Shown here: positions 8,563 to 17,642 of the stretch, one piece after another
How the letters are laid out: each line of letters starts with the position of its first letter
Position numbering within the stretch: the first letter of the stretch is position 1
Source of the DNA: Lysinibacillus boronitolerans JCM 21713 = 10a = NBRC 103108
Lineage (GTDB): Bacteria > Bacillota > Bacilli > Bacillales_A > Planococcaceae
Assembly: GCF_000772935.1 (NCBI RefSeq)
Contig: NZ_JPVR01000080.1
Span: 186,001 to 250,000, forward strand
Reading direction: 5' to 3'
Length of the DNA: 64,000 nt
Position numbers and translations under genes: made by a program
Notes under the pieces: generated by a model
What the model was told of the DNA's origin: nothing
What the model saw: only the letters and a program-made list of their open reading frames with translations
Databases searched by the model: none

Positions 8563-9255
8563 TTATTGTTGTTCTTCGTAATAGAACGTCGTCACTTGCA
8601 CTGTTGCCTTTAACGTAAGATCTGCATCTTTCTCTAGCTGTGCCTGCTCTCCAGGCAATTTAAATTCAATCTTATCGGTTTTCATGACACGCTCTAATTG
8701 TTCAACCTCCTGTAAAAAGCTTTCAAGAGAATTAAAATCAAGCGCACCCACCTCTAATATAAAAGTAATAAGCTTTAAATTTGCTGGTAAAGAGTCTTTC
8801 GAAAGAGAAGCAATCGGTGTCGTTGTCTCCTTGTTCTCCTGATTACCATTGACCTCTGCTTCAGCCTGCTCCAACATATTGGGATCATTCGATACATCTG
8901 AATTTGTTACAGTGCCGTCCTCACCTTGAACAGTTAAAGACTGTATACGAGTTCCTGTCACCTCTTCAATCTCAGCTAAATCAAGAATAATCTTTTCAAC
9001 GGCTCTTGTTGCAGGTAGCTTTTGTCTTAAGGCTAATATATTGATTGTAGGCTGTCCCTGCTCCTTGTCTAATTGAGCTAGTTGTTCTTTGACACTAGCT
9101 AATTCTTGCTTCACCTGCAACACATTACTCTCTTTTTCATTCACTTCATTCAATTTTGGTGAAAGCAAATAATAATACAGCGCAAATAAAATAGCAGCTA
9201 TTAGCGCAAGTAACAAGATCATAGATGAATTTTTACTACTCGTTAATTTATTCAT
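8563..9255 (-). CDS. pilO: Type IV pilus inner-membrane alignment protein PilO
   Basis: A 230-residue bitopic protein. One membrane helix (about 12-32) is followed by a coiled coil (about 35-70, KLNEVNEKESNVLQVKQELASVKEQL) and a PilO-type ferredoxin-like domain. A low-complexity acidic stretch near 110-140 is rich in Asn, Glu and Thr. In known systems PilO and PilN form a membrane heterodimer that couples the cytoplasmic PilM-ATPase side to the growing pilus. ATG overlaps the pilN stop by 4 nt. Sequence identity across PilO proteins is low, so the call rests on architecture and gene order M-N-O. Confidence 0.88.
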   Translation of the reverse strand: MNKLTSSKNSSMILLLALIAAILFALYYYLLSPKLNEVNEKESNVLQVKQELASVKEQLAQLDKEQGQPTINILALRQKLPATRAVEKIILDLAEIEEVTGTRIQSLTVQGEDGTVTNSDVSNDPNMLEQAEAEVNGNQENKETTTPIASLSKDSLPANLKLITFILEVGALDFNSLESFLQEVEQLERVMKTDKIEFKLPGEQAQLEKDADLTLKATVQVTTFYYEEQQ

Positions 9256-9845
9256 GAGCGTCGTCCTCCAGCTAAATACATAAAATCGATTGTCGCTGTA
9301 ATGGACACTGAATAGCGCGGTACTTCTTTAAATTTTTGTTGGGGTGTTAACTCCCTTTGTTCACCTAGCTCTATATCAAAGTTTGAGACAGTGTTAATTT
9401 GAGCGTCTGTAAAATAGCTACTCATTAAAAGCCGCTCCACATATTTCGATATATCTGTCATCGTTTCAAAATCCACTTCAATATTCACCGTATTCTCTCC
9501 GAAAACGTAGCTACGTAAATAGGAATGGGTTGGTAATAAAGTTTTCGTTTCATCAATCAACGGTGTTACAGGATAAGAAACACCTTGAATAAATGTCACA
9601 GACTCTTCCAACGAACCCTGATCGACACTTTGTCGTGCATCTAACTCTTGCTGCAATTGATCAAGCTGTGTTGTTAATGCCAGTTCCTCTGCAGTCAATC
9701 GTGACAATTCACTTTTGGATGTAAAAAATAAAAAAAGTAAATAAGCTACAATAAGTCCCACAATGACAATTACCAAGCTATAAAAAAGCTTGGGGGAGGC
9801 TGTTCTTTTTTCAAGTTGTGGTAAGAGGTTTATATCTGGAACCAT
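9252..9845 (-). CDS. pilN: Type IV pilus protein PilN
   Basis: A 197-residue bitopic protein. The N-terminal MVPDINLLP contains INLLP, the conserved peptide that PilN inserts into a groove of PilM. One membrane helix follows (about residues 21-42), then a coiled coil and a small extracytoplasmic domain. It connects cytoplasmic PilM to PilO. The ATG overlaps the pilM stop, with GGAGGT 6 nt upstream. Its stop overlaps pilO. Motif and gene order make the identity strong. Confidence 0.92.
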   Translation of the reverse strand: MVPDINLLPQLEKRTASPKLFYSLVIVIVGLIVAYLLFLFFTSKSELSRLTAEELALTTQLDQLQQELDARQSVDQGSLEESVTFIQGVSYPVTPLIDETKTLLPTHSYLRSYVFGENTVNIEVDFETMTDISKYVERLLMSSYFTDAQINTVSNFDIELGEQRELTPQQKFKEVPRYSVSITATIDFMYLAGGRRS

Positions 9846-10819
9846 TAATGAACCTCCTTCAAAGCTAAGCCAAGCAACGTTGAAAATTCTCGCTTAAAGC
9901 GAGGAAATGATTTCTCAATCTTTTTCCCATCGACAACTCTTAGCGGTGGTTCTAAATTAGAAGCAAGTAAGTTTCCAATTGATTTCAATAACGGGTTATC
10001 GCCAAGCATAATAATTTCATCCACTGCTTTTTCACCTTTATGTAAAGAAAACTTAAAGAAATTCATCATCCGATCAATCTCTAGAACCTGATCCATTACG
10101 ACCATTTGATAATTCTCTGCTTCGCCATTATAGATAAATTGATAGTTAAACTCATTCTCTTTCTTCCCCTGCCATTGAGTCATATCTACTTCTATGGATT
10201 GATAGCGCAAAAACTCCACTTGGCCATTGGAAAAAATACTGATAGAGAGCTCATTAATCGACCATTCCGCAATCAAATACGTTTTATTAGGCACTAATAA
10301 TGACATATGCTCTAATAAGCGTATATTGCAAAGCGCACGAATATCGGCAGCTTCAGGTTCTAATGAAACATCTAGCAGCATCCCTACCATTTTCGTTATC
10401 TCTTCAGAAGGCGCAGCAAATAAGATAGCCTTGCCATCCTCGGCATCAGCATCATAAACATCAATTAAAGGGTCTTGAAATGGTAAATGAATGGAATGTC
10501 CCAATTCCATTTCAGCATATCCTCGTAATTCCTGAGGCTTGACATCTTTAGGGTGCTCAAAGTTTTTTAATAGAACCGTCGTATCAGGGACAAACATACG
10601 GACAGCCTGTTTTTTCCCTGTCCATTTCATTACTTGCTCTTTAATCACCTCAAAAAGAGCTACCTCATCGACGATTGTTCCATTTTCAACGATTCCAGCT
10701 GCTAAAGGGTATTCATAGCCTTGCCACTGATTAGGCTCTGGTCCTTTCGCCACAATCGCACGCAGCACATAATCCTTCAGTTCAATCGAAACATGCGACT
10801 TTCTTTTTCTCTTAAACAT
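9845..10819 (-). CDS. pilM: Type IV pilus assembly protein PilM
   Basis: A 324-residue actin-like (FtsA/MreB fold) cytoplasmic ATPase-fold protein that binds the PilN N-terminus and helps recruit the motors. Visible features are the HVSIELKDYVLRAIVAKG start, the AEMELGHSIHLPFQDPLIDVY region, the EPEAADIRALCNIRLL segment and a C-terminal IMLGDNPLLKSIGNLL phosphate-loop region. The ATG at 10819 follows AAGGAGGT at 8 nt; longer frames upstream lack a site. The last codons touch pilN. The typical length is about 350, so this is slightly short but complete. Confidence 0.9.
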   Translation of the reverse strand: MFKRKRKSHVSIELKDYVLRAIVAKGPEPNQWQGYEYPLAAGIVENGTIVDEVALFEVIKEQVMKWTGKKQAVRMFVPDTTVLLKNFEHPKDVKPQELRGYAEMELGHSIHLPFQDPLIDVYDADAEDGKAILFAAPSEEITKMVGMLLDVSLEPEAADIRALCNIRLLEHMSLLVPNKTYLIAEWSINELSISIFSNGQVEFLRYQSIEVDMTQWQGKKENEFNYQFIYNGEAENYQMVVMDQVLEIDRMMNFFKFSLHKGEKAVDEIIMLGDNPLLKSIGNLLASNLEPPLRVVDGKKIEKSFPRFKREFSTLLGLALKEVH

Positions 10820-10877
10820 GTGAAAAGACCTCCTTATCCTATTCAGTATAAATGATTTTTTCAATTAGTCATCCATT

Positions 10878-10926
10878 TCCCAGCCAGAAACGCAAATTTT
10901 CTAGCGCTTCTGAGTGGGTTGGGAGG
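10878..10926. other. Imperfect inverted repeat between the pilin gene and pilM
   Basis: CCCAGCC-AGAAACGC (from 10879) faces GCGCTTCTGAGTGGGTTGGG (10904-10923). No T-run follows on the minus strand. It lies in the 145-bp gap between the pilin gene and pilM. It may cause partial termination, so that the pilin message is more abundant than the assembly genes; this is inference. Confidence 0.4.
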
Positions 10927-10964
10927 ACTGATTATTCCTTACCTTTTGTATCTTTATTATCTTC

Positions 10965-11393
10965 CTATTTTTCCTCGCCGGCCTTTACCAATCTGTCATT
11001 AATCTCTTTTTCAGTTGCTTTATTATCTTTAACTTGAAATTCTGTTAACTTAATATCCTTTAATCTAGGGTACGTAACTTCCCAACCAGTTGTTGTATTT
11101 AATTCAACAACAGTACCAGCTAAATCTACACCATCTACATACGGTTCTAATGATTCATCATCACATTTATTTTCTTTACATGCCCCATCAATATAAGCAA
11201 TTTTAGCCCCCGCTAGAATATTTGATGCTTCCGCTAAAATTGCACGGTCTTTCGACTTATTAATAATATTACCAATTGCAGGTACAGCGATTGCTGCGAT
11301 AATTGCTAGGATAACAACTACAGCTAATAGTTCAACTAATGTTAAACCTTTCTCATTTTTCAATAGTTTTTTATTTTTCCATTTTTTAATCAT
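10965..11393 (-). CDS. pilA: Type IV pilin (probable major subunit)
   Basis: A 142-residue prepilin. A basic leader ends in KNEKG, cleaved before L17 in LTLVELLAVVVILAIIAAIAVPA. Glu at mature position 5 is present. The hydrophobic helix is followed by a globular domain with one Cys pair (CKENKC) in DGACKENKCDDESLEP. The C-terminus is charged (VKAGEEK). The Cys pair probably forms a disulfide loop outside the cell. AAGGAGGA precedes the ATG. Its place between pilC and pilM, the only pilin gene in the assembly operon, suggests the major subunit. Confidence 0.93.
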   Translation of the reverse strand: MIKKWKNKKLLKNEKGLTLVELLAVVVILAIIAAIAVPAIGNIINKSKDRAILAEASNILAGAKIAYIDGACKENKCDDESLEPYVDGVDLAGTVVELNTTTGWEVTYPRLKDIKLTEFQVKDNKATEKEINDRLVKAGEEK

Positions 11394-11487
11394 TGGTAAT
11401 TCCTCCTTAATAGTTTTATATGAAGTGTGAAAAACACGATCTTCTAATTTAATTCCCCAAACCTTAATTTTTTAGCAAATCTGCAAA

Positions 11488-12693
11488 TTACATATTTTCA
11501 TATAGTTGGAACATTGGTAAGAATATAGCCGCTACAATGACTCCTACAACTAGAGCCAGTACCACAATCATTAAAGGCTCAATTAGTGACTTCATGGTAT
11601 CGACGGCACGGTTTACTTCCTCTTCATAAAAATCAGCTATCTTTTCAAGCATGTAATCCAAGGACCCTGTTTTCTCGCCAATTGAGGTCATTTGTGTTAC
11701 AAGCGGTGGAAATAGCCAGCTTTTTTCAAGTGGCTCTGATAATGTGCCACCCTTTTCTAAATTATCGCGAGCTTCCAGTACTACTTTACCCATTACCGGA
11801 TTACCACCAACCTTTTCGACAATTGTTAGAGCTTGTAAGATTGGTACGGAGCTGCTAAAGAGTGTTGACAAGGTTCTTGTCATTCTCGCGATAATATCCT
11901 TTTGCAAAAGCTGTCCAAAGATTGGCATACGAAGTAAAAATACATTGACGGCATAATGAAACTCTTTATTATTTTTATAGAAATAGTGTAGGCCCACTAC
12001 TAATACCAATAGCCCTAAAATCACAAGGTACCAAAACTGTATGAGCCAATCACTAATACCCACTACAATGACCGTTATTAACGGCATTTCCAAATTCATT
12101 TCCTTAAATGCATCCATAAAGGTTGGCACAATGAATACCATTAAAAACATACCAACCACTAGAGTTAAAAGCGACAAAATCGCTGGATAGGTCATAGCAG
12201 ATTGAATTTTTTTCTTAATGTTATATTGCTTCTCTAGTGTGCTTGCAAGACGATCTAATGTATCGTCAACGTTTCCTGTAGCCTCACCAGCACGCATCAT
12301 ATTGACAAATAGCAATGGGAACACTTTTGGGTGTTTACCTGCTGCATCTGAAAATGCCATCCCATTTCGAATATCCTCTTCAACCTGCATCAATGCTCGC
12401 TTCAGTGGTTTACTCCGTGTTTGCTCACCCAAAATATGGGTTGCTTCAACGACAGGAACGCCAGCACGAATTAATGTCGCATATTGCCGACAATAAATAA
12501 CGAATTCCTGGTGCTTCACTTTTGTACCAAAAGCAATATCTTTATGTAAAATGCTATTTGATTCTTGAAGTTCTCTTGCATTAATTCCTTGTGCTCGAAG
12601 CTTTTCCATGGCTACCTTTTTATTCGGTGCCTCGATAATGCCCTTTTTAGGTGCTCCTGTTTTGGTACGACCACTATAACGAAATATCGTCAA
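11488..12693 (-). CDS. pilC: Type IV pilus platform protein PilC (GspF family)
   Basis: A 401-residue polytopic membrane protein that forms the platform turned by the PilB and PilT motors. The start FRYSGRTKTGAPKKGIIEA and two T2SSF domains (about 70-190 and 270-390) are clear; MRAGEATGNVDDTLDRLA and TSIGEKTGSLDYMLEKIADFYEEEV are the paired repeats. Three membrane helices lie near 170-190, 215-240 and 375-395. The start is TTG 12693 overlapping the pilT stop (TTGA), so it is translated by coupling. No strong ribosome site is present. Confidence 0.95.
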   Translation of the reverse strand: MTIFRYSGRTKTGAPKKGIIEAPNKKVAMEKLRAQGINARELQESNSILHKDIAFGTKVKHQEFVIYCRQYATLIRAGVPVVEATHILGEQTRSKPLKRALMQVEEDIRNGMAFSDAAGKHPKVFPLLFVNMMRAGEATGNVDDTLDRLASTLEKQYNIKKKIQSAMTYPAILSLLTLVVGMFLMVFIVPTFMDAFKEMNLEMPLITVIVVGISDWLIQFWYLVILGLLVLVVGLHYFYKNNKEFHYAVNVFLLRMPIFGQLLQKDIIARMTRTLSTLFSSSVPILQALTIVEKVGGNPVMGKVVLEARDNLEKGGTLSEPLEKSWLFPPLVTQMTSIGEKTGSLDYMLEKIADFYEEEVNRAVDTMKSLIEPLMIVVLALVVGVIVAAIFLPMFQLYENM

Positions 12694-13736
12694 CTATAAT
12701 CACCAGCGTTCATATATGGTCTTGCATCCTCTAGTGAAATCTTACCTGTCGTAATTAGGTGCTGCATCGAATATTCCAATGTGTGCATACCCAAAGCTTT
12801 ACTTGTCTGCATCACACTTGGAATTTGATGAATTTTTTCATTACGAATTAAATTTGAAATTGCAGGTGCCTGTACTAAAATTTCTGTCGCAGCAATACGC
12901 CCTTTTACATCCTTACGTACAAATAAACGCTGAGAAACAATACCTTGTAGTACATTCGCAAGCTGCACACGAATTTGACTCTGCTGATGCGGTGGAAATA
13001 CATCGATAATACGGTCGATCGTCGTTGGTGCACTACTTGTATGAAGTGTTGCCATGACTAAATGCCCTGTTTCAGCAGCCGTAATAGCCGTTGAGATGGT
13101 TTCATAGTCTCGCATTTCCCCAACTAAAATAATATCTGGGTCCTGACGTAATGATGCACGTAAGCCATTGGCAAAGCTCATTGTATCGACACCAATCTCA
13201 CGTTGGTTGATGACAGACTTCTTATGTGTATGCAAATATTCAATTGGATCCTCTAACGTAATAATATGTTTAGATCTTGTTTCATTGATATGATCTATCA
13301 TTGCTGCTAAGGTAGTTGATTTCCCTGAGCCTGTTGGGCCTGTCACTAATATTAAGCCTTGTGGTTTTTCTGCAAGCTTATATAACACCTGTGGCATATT
13401 GAGCGCTTCAATAGAAGGAATTTTAGCCTCAATTAAACGAGCTGCAATCGTTACTTCATTTCGTTGATGGTAAGCATTGACACGGAATCGACATTTCCCA
13501 GGCAATGAAAAGTTAAAGTCCGTTTCTCCCTTGTCCTCAAATTCCTGTTGTTTATGGACAGGAAGAATGACCTTTACCATTTCCTTTAAATCCTCTGTTT
13601 CAAGTGGGACTGTGCCATAATGCTCCAGTTGCCCATGGATACGATATACCGGTGGAATACCTTTTGTTAAATGAAGATCAGATGCTTTCTCTTCAAATGC
13701 ACGTGTTAATAATTCGACGATTGAATATGCTGTCAT
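12690..13736 (-). CDS. pilT: Type IV pilus retraction ATPase PilT
   Basis: A 348-residue hexameric ATPase that depolymerises pili and powers twitching. It shows the SDLHLTKG start, Walker A GPTGSGKST, the Asp box (TLEDPIEY), Walker B DIILVGEMRD, the His box, and AISNLIRNEKIHQ, the PilT-specific AIRNLIRE-type motif that separates it from PilB. The ATG at 13736 follows AGGGGTGA; an upstream in-frame ATG (13766) lies inside pilB without a site. PilT indicates a retractile pilus rather than a competence pseudopilus, whose com operons lack it. Confidence 0.95.
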   Translation of the reverse strand: MTAYSIVELLTRAFEEKASDLHLTKGIPPVYRIHGQLEHYGTVPLETEDLKEMVKVILPVHKQQEFEDKGETDFNFSLPGKCRFRVNAYHQRNEVTIAARLIEAKIPSIEALNMPQVLYKLAEKPQGLILVTGPTGSGKSTTLAAMIDHINETRSKHIITLEDPIEYLHTHKKSVINQREIGVDTMSFANGLRASLRQDPDIILVGEMRDYETISTAITAAETGHLVMATLHTSSAPTTIDRIIDVFPPHQQSQIRVQLANVLQGIVSQRLFVRKDVKGRIAATEILVQAPAISNLIRNEKIHQIPSVMQTSKALGMHTLEYSMQHLITTGKISLEDARPYMNAGDYS

Positions 13737-13746
13737 TTTTTCACCC

Positions 13747-15417
13747 CTAGTCTGCACTTGCAACACGTAATATTTCTGATGTGGTTGTTTGGCCTGCTAC
13801 AACCTTTTGTAATCCATCCACTAATAGGGTATGGTAACCCTTTTCGTTCATATAATCACGGAGGACGCGATCACCAACACGATTTAAAATCATATCCTTT
13901 ATTTGGCGATCAACAGGGAGGATTTCATGAATCGCCATACGTCCTCTGTAGCCTGTATGATTGCAGGCAGGACACCCACGCCCTTTTTTACCATGCGTTA
14001 CGCCTTCAACCCCATTGTCCTCAAGTATTTCAAGCTCACGAGAAGTAAATATATATGGTTCAGCACAATCACGACAAACTTTACGTACAAGGCGTTGCGC
14101 CATGATTCCTACAAGGGAAGAGGATAATAGAAATGGCTCGATTCCCATGTCATGTAGTCTTGATATAGATTCGATGGCACTATTAGTATGTAGTGTACTT
14201 AATACTAAATGGCCTGTTAGTGAAGCACGTATAGCAATTTGAGCTGTTTCAAGATCACGAATTTCCCCTACCATCACAATGTCAGGGTCCTGTCGTAAAA
14301 TCGATCGTAACCCTACTGCGAATGTTAAACCAACTTCTTCTTTTACTTGGATCTGGTTGATACCATCTAACTGATATTCCACAGGGTCCTCAACCGTAAT
14401 AATATTGACGCCTTCTTCATTTAAATGAGAAAGTGCTGCATATAACGTAGAGGACTTACCTGAGCCTGTTGGACCAGTAATCAGCATCATACCATTTGGA
14501 TGGGCAATCATTTTCCTGAAAAGTGCTTCATTACTTGCACTAAAGCCTAATTTATCAATATCATTGGCTGAATTGGTTAAATCTAAAATACGCATCACTA
14601 CCTTTTCACCGTAAACTGTTGGTAGTGTCGCTAAACGGATATCGACAGGTCTAAAATTAACATTGGTTTTAATTCGTCCGTCTTGTGGAATACGATTTTC
14701 TGTAATATTTAAATTACCCATAATTTTAATACGAGCCAATACGACATTTTGCATGTGCTTTGGCAAGGATCGCTCAGTACGTAGCACACCATCAACTCGA
14801 TAGCGGACACGAAGCTCTGTTTCTTGTGGATCAAAATGGATATCACTTGCGCGCTGTGCGACACCATTGGCTATGATTTGATTCACTAAACGAACAATAG
14901 GTGAATCCTCATTCTCGATTTCCTCTTGTGTTTCCGTACTAGTCGCAGCCAAATCCAACATTGCCGCATCCATTGATTCCTGTAAATCATAGTACTTTGT
15001 TATCGTCCGATATAAATCATCTTTTGCTGCAATACTTGTCTCGATTTGACAGCCTGTCGTCATACGAACTTCCTCAATGGCGAAATAATCCATGGGATCT
15101 TCCATTGCAATAAACAATTTATTTTTTTCTTTACGAATCGGCATAATATTTGTCCGCTTTGCCAGCTCCGCGGGAATGAGCTGTAATAATTCGGGACTAA
15201 TTGAAAACTGATTCAGGCTGATATGAGGGATACCAAGCTGGAATTCTAAAACCTCAATAAGCTGCTGCTCTGTTAGGAAATTTTCTTTAATAAGGAAATC
15301 TCCAAGCTTCTCATTTTTCATTTTAGTAGTTAATGCGTACTCTAGCTGGTCAGCAGTGATAACACCTGATTCCACCAATAAATCCCCTAAACGTTTACGC
15401 CCTGGCTTCATTGCCAT
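13747..15417 (-). CDS. pilB: Type IV pilus extension ATPase PilB
   Basis: A 556-residue assembly motor. The N-terminal GSPII_E domain (about residues 5-140, beginning KRLGDLLVESGVITADQLEYAL) precedes the ATPase core: Walker A GPTGSGKSS at about 315-323, TVEDPVEYQ, Walker B DIVMVGEIRD, TLHTN His box, and a zinc tetra-Cys (CRDC and CPAC) near the end. The start at 15417 is preferred because GGAGGT lies 6 nt upstream; the ATG at 15423 abuts that site. It ends 10 nt before pilT. It powers pilin polymerisation from the inner face of the membrane. Confidence 0.96.
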   Translation of the reverse strand: MAMKPGRKRLGDLLVESGVITADQLEYALTTKMKNEKLGDFLIKENFLTEQQLIEVLEFQLGIPHISLNQFSISPELLQLIPAELAKRTNIMPIRKEKNKLFIAMEDPMDYFAIEEVRMTTGCQIETSIAAKDDLYRTITKYYDLQESMDAAMLDLAATSTETQEEIENEDSPIVRLVNQIIANGVAQRASDIHFDPQETELRVRYRVDGVLRTERSLPKHMQNVVLARIKIMGNLNITENRIPQDGRIKTNVNFRPVDIRLATLPTVYGEKVVMRILDLTNSANDIDKLGFSASNEALFRKMIAHPNGMMLITGPTGSGKSSTLYAALSHLNEEGVNIITVEDPVEYQLDGINQIQVKEEVGLTFAVGLRSILRQDPDIVMVGEIRDLETAQIAIRASLTGHLVLSTLHTNSAIESISRLHDMGIEPFLLSSSLVGIMAQRLVRKVCRDCAEPYIFTSRELEILEDNGVEGVTHGKKGRGCPACNHTGYRGRMAIHEILPVDRQIKDMILNRVGDRVLRDYMNEKGYHTLLVDGLQKVVAGQTTTSEILRVASAD

Positions 15418-15434
15418 AAACATACCTCCAATCG

Positions 15435-16766
15435 TTATGGACTTGTTTGTACAAAATTACCACCCTTGTCATAGTAGCCATAGACAATTTCTGGTCCATC
15501 TTCTTGCTTTGTTTCCTCTGGTGTTGAAGGTTTCACGTCAGGCAAGCCATTGCCATCTAAATCCACTTCTAAATCAGGATCAGATGCACCTGCGCCTACA
15601 TTTTGAGTAGGTGTTGTGATCGTAACGGGCGCCTGCGAAGAACGCGTAACAATTCGATTTTGAGGTGCATAATAATCCCTACTGATGAATTGTTCTTCTG
15701 TTGCTCCGTTCTCTACAATGGAACGATAAACCTCCACTCTTGAACCCTCTTTACCCTCTTGTTCCACTCGTTCTTGTCCAGCCTTTAAATCCTCCGAATA
15801 GCGATAAATAATGCGTGGCTTCACAATTTTATCCTTGCTAACACGTACTGTTATGTCCTTGTTTTTCGCGGCTGCAAAAACTTCTATCTTTAATTGATTA
15901 CCCTCTATAGATGCTTTCAGTTTACCGAGCTGTTCAGACCGATTAATAAATTGTAAGTCCTTTGCTAATGCTGCATTGATATCTGCCTCAATCCCCTGCT
16001 GTAAATAGCTTGGATTTACTTCCTGCGAATGTCTTTCAAGAATTTCGTAATCCGTTTGAAGAATTACACTATATAGCATTGATGCCACAAAATCTAAACC
16101 TGCATCATTGACAACCCCAGCCTGTTCTCCTAAGAGTGAAAGCAACGAGATGGATTGATTTGGAACTAGATTTACATCATTTAATAACGGAATGATTTTC
16201 GCTACTCCTTGACTATTTGCTGGTAGCTCGGCAATCTGAAAGGCAATCCTTTCCCCGGTTTGCATGGAACCTTCATTGATAACGGCTTCGACCTTATGCT
16301 CCTTCAAATAGCTGGCTTGTAAGATTAGTTTCTGGAGTGTTTTATCTGTATCCCAAACACCTGCTTCATCTATTTGCTGCGTAATCGCTTCATTGACGGT
16401 AACAGGAATGGGAATATGAACTACTTTTTCTTTTTGCCAAAAAGCATACCAAGGCTTTTTTGTTAGCATTTCAAACTGAGAAATCGCTGTAGCTATATCA
16501 AAATTAAATTGTTTCGGGTCAATGGTTCTAGAAATTCCATCACTAACAATTTCTACTTCCGAGCCTTGCCATTCTGAGATTGCATTTTGTAGCGTAGTTG
16601 CTAAATCTGCTGTTTTCACATCATTGATCTCCATCCCTCCAATGGTTGAAGATTTGGGATCTTCTTTAGCAAAAACTGTGTCTTTTAGCACAAATGATGG
16701 AACAAAAAATCCCACAATTAGAACAATTACCAAAAACAAGCTAATTATTTTTATGTATATTTTCAT
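15435..16766 (-). CDS. VanW/G5-like membrane-anchored protein at the head of the pil operon
   Basis: A 443-residue protein with one N-terminal membrane helix or signal anchor (about 5-28). A VanW-like region near 190-260 reads GVAKIIPLLNDVNLVPNQSISLLSLLG and FVASMLYSVIL, ending EILERHSQ; the canonical GGGxCQ of VanW proteins is absent. A G5-like domain near 320-380 (RYSEDLKAGQERVEQEGKEGS) should bind cell-wall glycans. The tail has Pro/Thr-rich and DLDGNGLPD segments, the latter a thrombospondin-3/calcium-loop-like motif. AAAGG lies 9 nt before ATG 16766. Its position as first gene suggests a wall-side role for the pilus, such as passage through peptidoglycan; this is inference. Confidence 0.75.
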   Translation of the reverse strand: MKIYIKIISLFLVIVLIVGFFVPSFVLKDTVFAKEDPKSSTIGGMEINDVKTADLATTLQNAISEWQGSEVEIVSDGISRTIDPKQFNFDIATAISQFEMLTKKPWYAFWQKEKVVHIPIPVTVNEAITQQIDEAGVWDTDKTLQKLILQASYLKEHKVEAVINEGSMQTGERIAFQIAELPANSQGVAKIIPLLNDVNLVPNQSISLLSLLGEQAGVVNDAGLDFVASMLYSVILQTDYEILERHSQEVNPSYLQQGIEADINAALAKDLQFINRSEQLGKLKASIEGNQLKIEVFAAAKNKDITVRVSKDKIVKPRIIYRYSEDLKAGQERVEQEGKEGSRVEVYRSIVENGATEEQFISRDYYAPQNRIVTRSSQAPVTITTPTQNVGAGASDPDLEVDLDGNGLPDVKPSTPEETKQEDGPEIVYGYYDKGGNFVQTSP

Positions 16767-16989
16767 CCACATCATCCTTTATTTAACTTAGTGGTTTTTC
16801 TATTTATATACAAATGATACTACAACTATGGTATTCTGACACTACCAAAATGCAACTTTGTTCCGATTTAATTTTAAAAAAACCTTAACAATTTCAAAAA
16901 AATTTAAGAAATTAGTTCATTCGAAGTACAACATATTAAAAATTCCATAGATATAGAGTAATAATTTCGTTATAATATCCATAACAGTA

Positions 16990-17049
16990 ATAATTATCTA
17001 CATTGAGTTAACTGCCCCTTAGGATAGTTAACTCAATGTAGATAATTAT
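16990..17049. repeat. 24-bp perfect inverted repeat between the divergent pil operons
   Basis: Positions 16990-17013 are the exact reverse complement of 17026-17049, with a 12-nt loop (17014-17025). No T-run follows. A plus-strand TATAAT (16971-16976) with a weak TAGATA 17 bp upstream would start RNA at about 16983, so the hairpin would form the 5' end of the minor-pilin mRNA. Alternatively it is a large operator serving both operons. It has no coding potential. Confidence 0.85.
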
Positions 17050-17150
17050 CGGGGAACATATAAAAAATTATTACTATTAGATGTTAATTCAAGTTATAAA
17101 AACATTTAAACACTATTACCTAATCACTCATAGAATGGAAGTGAACCTTT

Positions 17151-17642
17151 ATGATTGTTAAGGACAATCAAACCGGAATTACACTTGTAGAAGTTATTGC
17201 CTCTATTGTTATTATTACTATTATCCTCACAAGCTTTTTATCTTTTTTTATAAGTACAGCTAAAACTACTAGTACATCAAATGATATTTTTGATGCTACT
17301 TATTATGCTCAAAAAGAGATGGAACATATTTATCAACTTTCTCAAACTACTAAATACGATGATAGAGTCTCAGAAATTACACATATTCCTCCAGATACTA
17401 AAGAAGAGAACAAGAAATATTATTATCAAGGCTCAAATACAAGCTTTGAGAAATTAGGGAATTTAGAAGCAGATCCGAACAATCAATATTACTACTCCTT
17501 AACATGTATTCCAAAATCGTATACCTTAACAACGATTGTTATTAAGGTATACGACAAAAAAGGAGGCGTTCTAAAAGCTCAAATGGAGAATGCTTTGGAA
17601 TGGAGGGATAATAAATGGAACGTTCCAACCAAGCAGGAATAA
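17151..17642 (+). CDS. Minor prepilin (PilV/GspI-like)
   Basis: A 163-residue prepilin. The short leader MIVKDNQTG is cut before ITLVEVIASIVIITIILTSFLSFF, with Glu at mature position 5. The rest is polar, Tyr- and Asn-rich, with one Cys (LTCIPK). The TLVEVIAS pattern and the following PilW-like gene suggest the GspI/PilV minor pilin of a tip complex. GGAAGTGAACC precedes the ATG. The next gene overlaps by 28 nt, showing tight coupling. Its base composition is clearly more AT-rich than the pil assembly operon. Confidence 0.85.
   Translation: MIVKDNQTGITLVEVIASIVIITIILTSFLSFFISTAKTTSTSNDIFDATYYAQKEMEHIYQLSQTTKYDDRVSEITHIPPDTKEENKKYYYQGSNTSFEKLGNLEADPNNQYYYSLTCIPKSYTLTTIVIKVYDKKGGVLKAQMENALEWRDNKWNVPTKQE

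Noticed and set aside
16776-17150. Cyclic-di-GMP riboswitch before a pil operon, as in Clostridia
   Set aside because: Neither class consensus is visible on either strand; only the inverted repeat is present.
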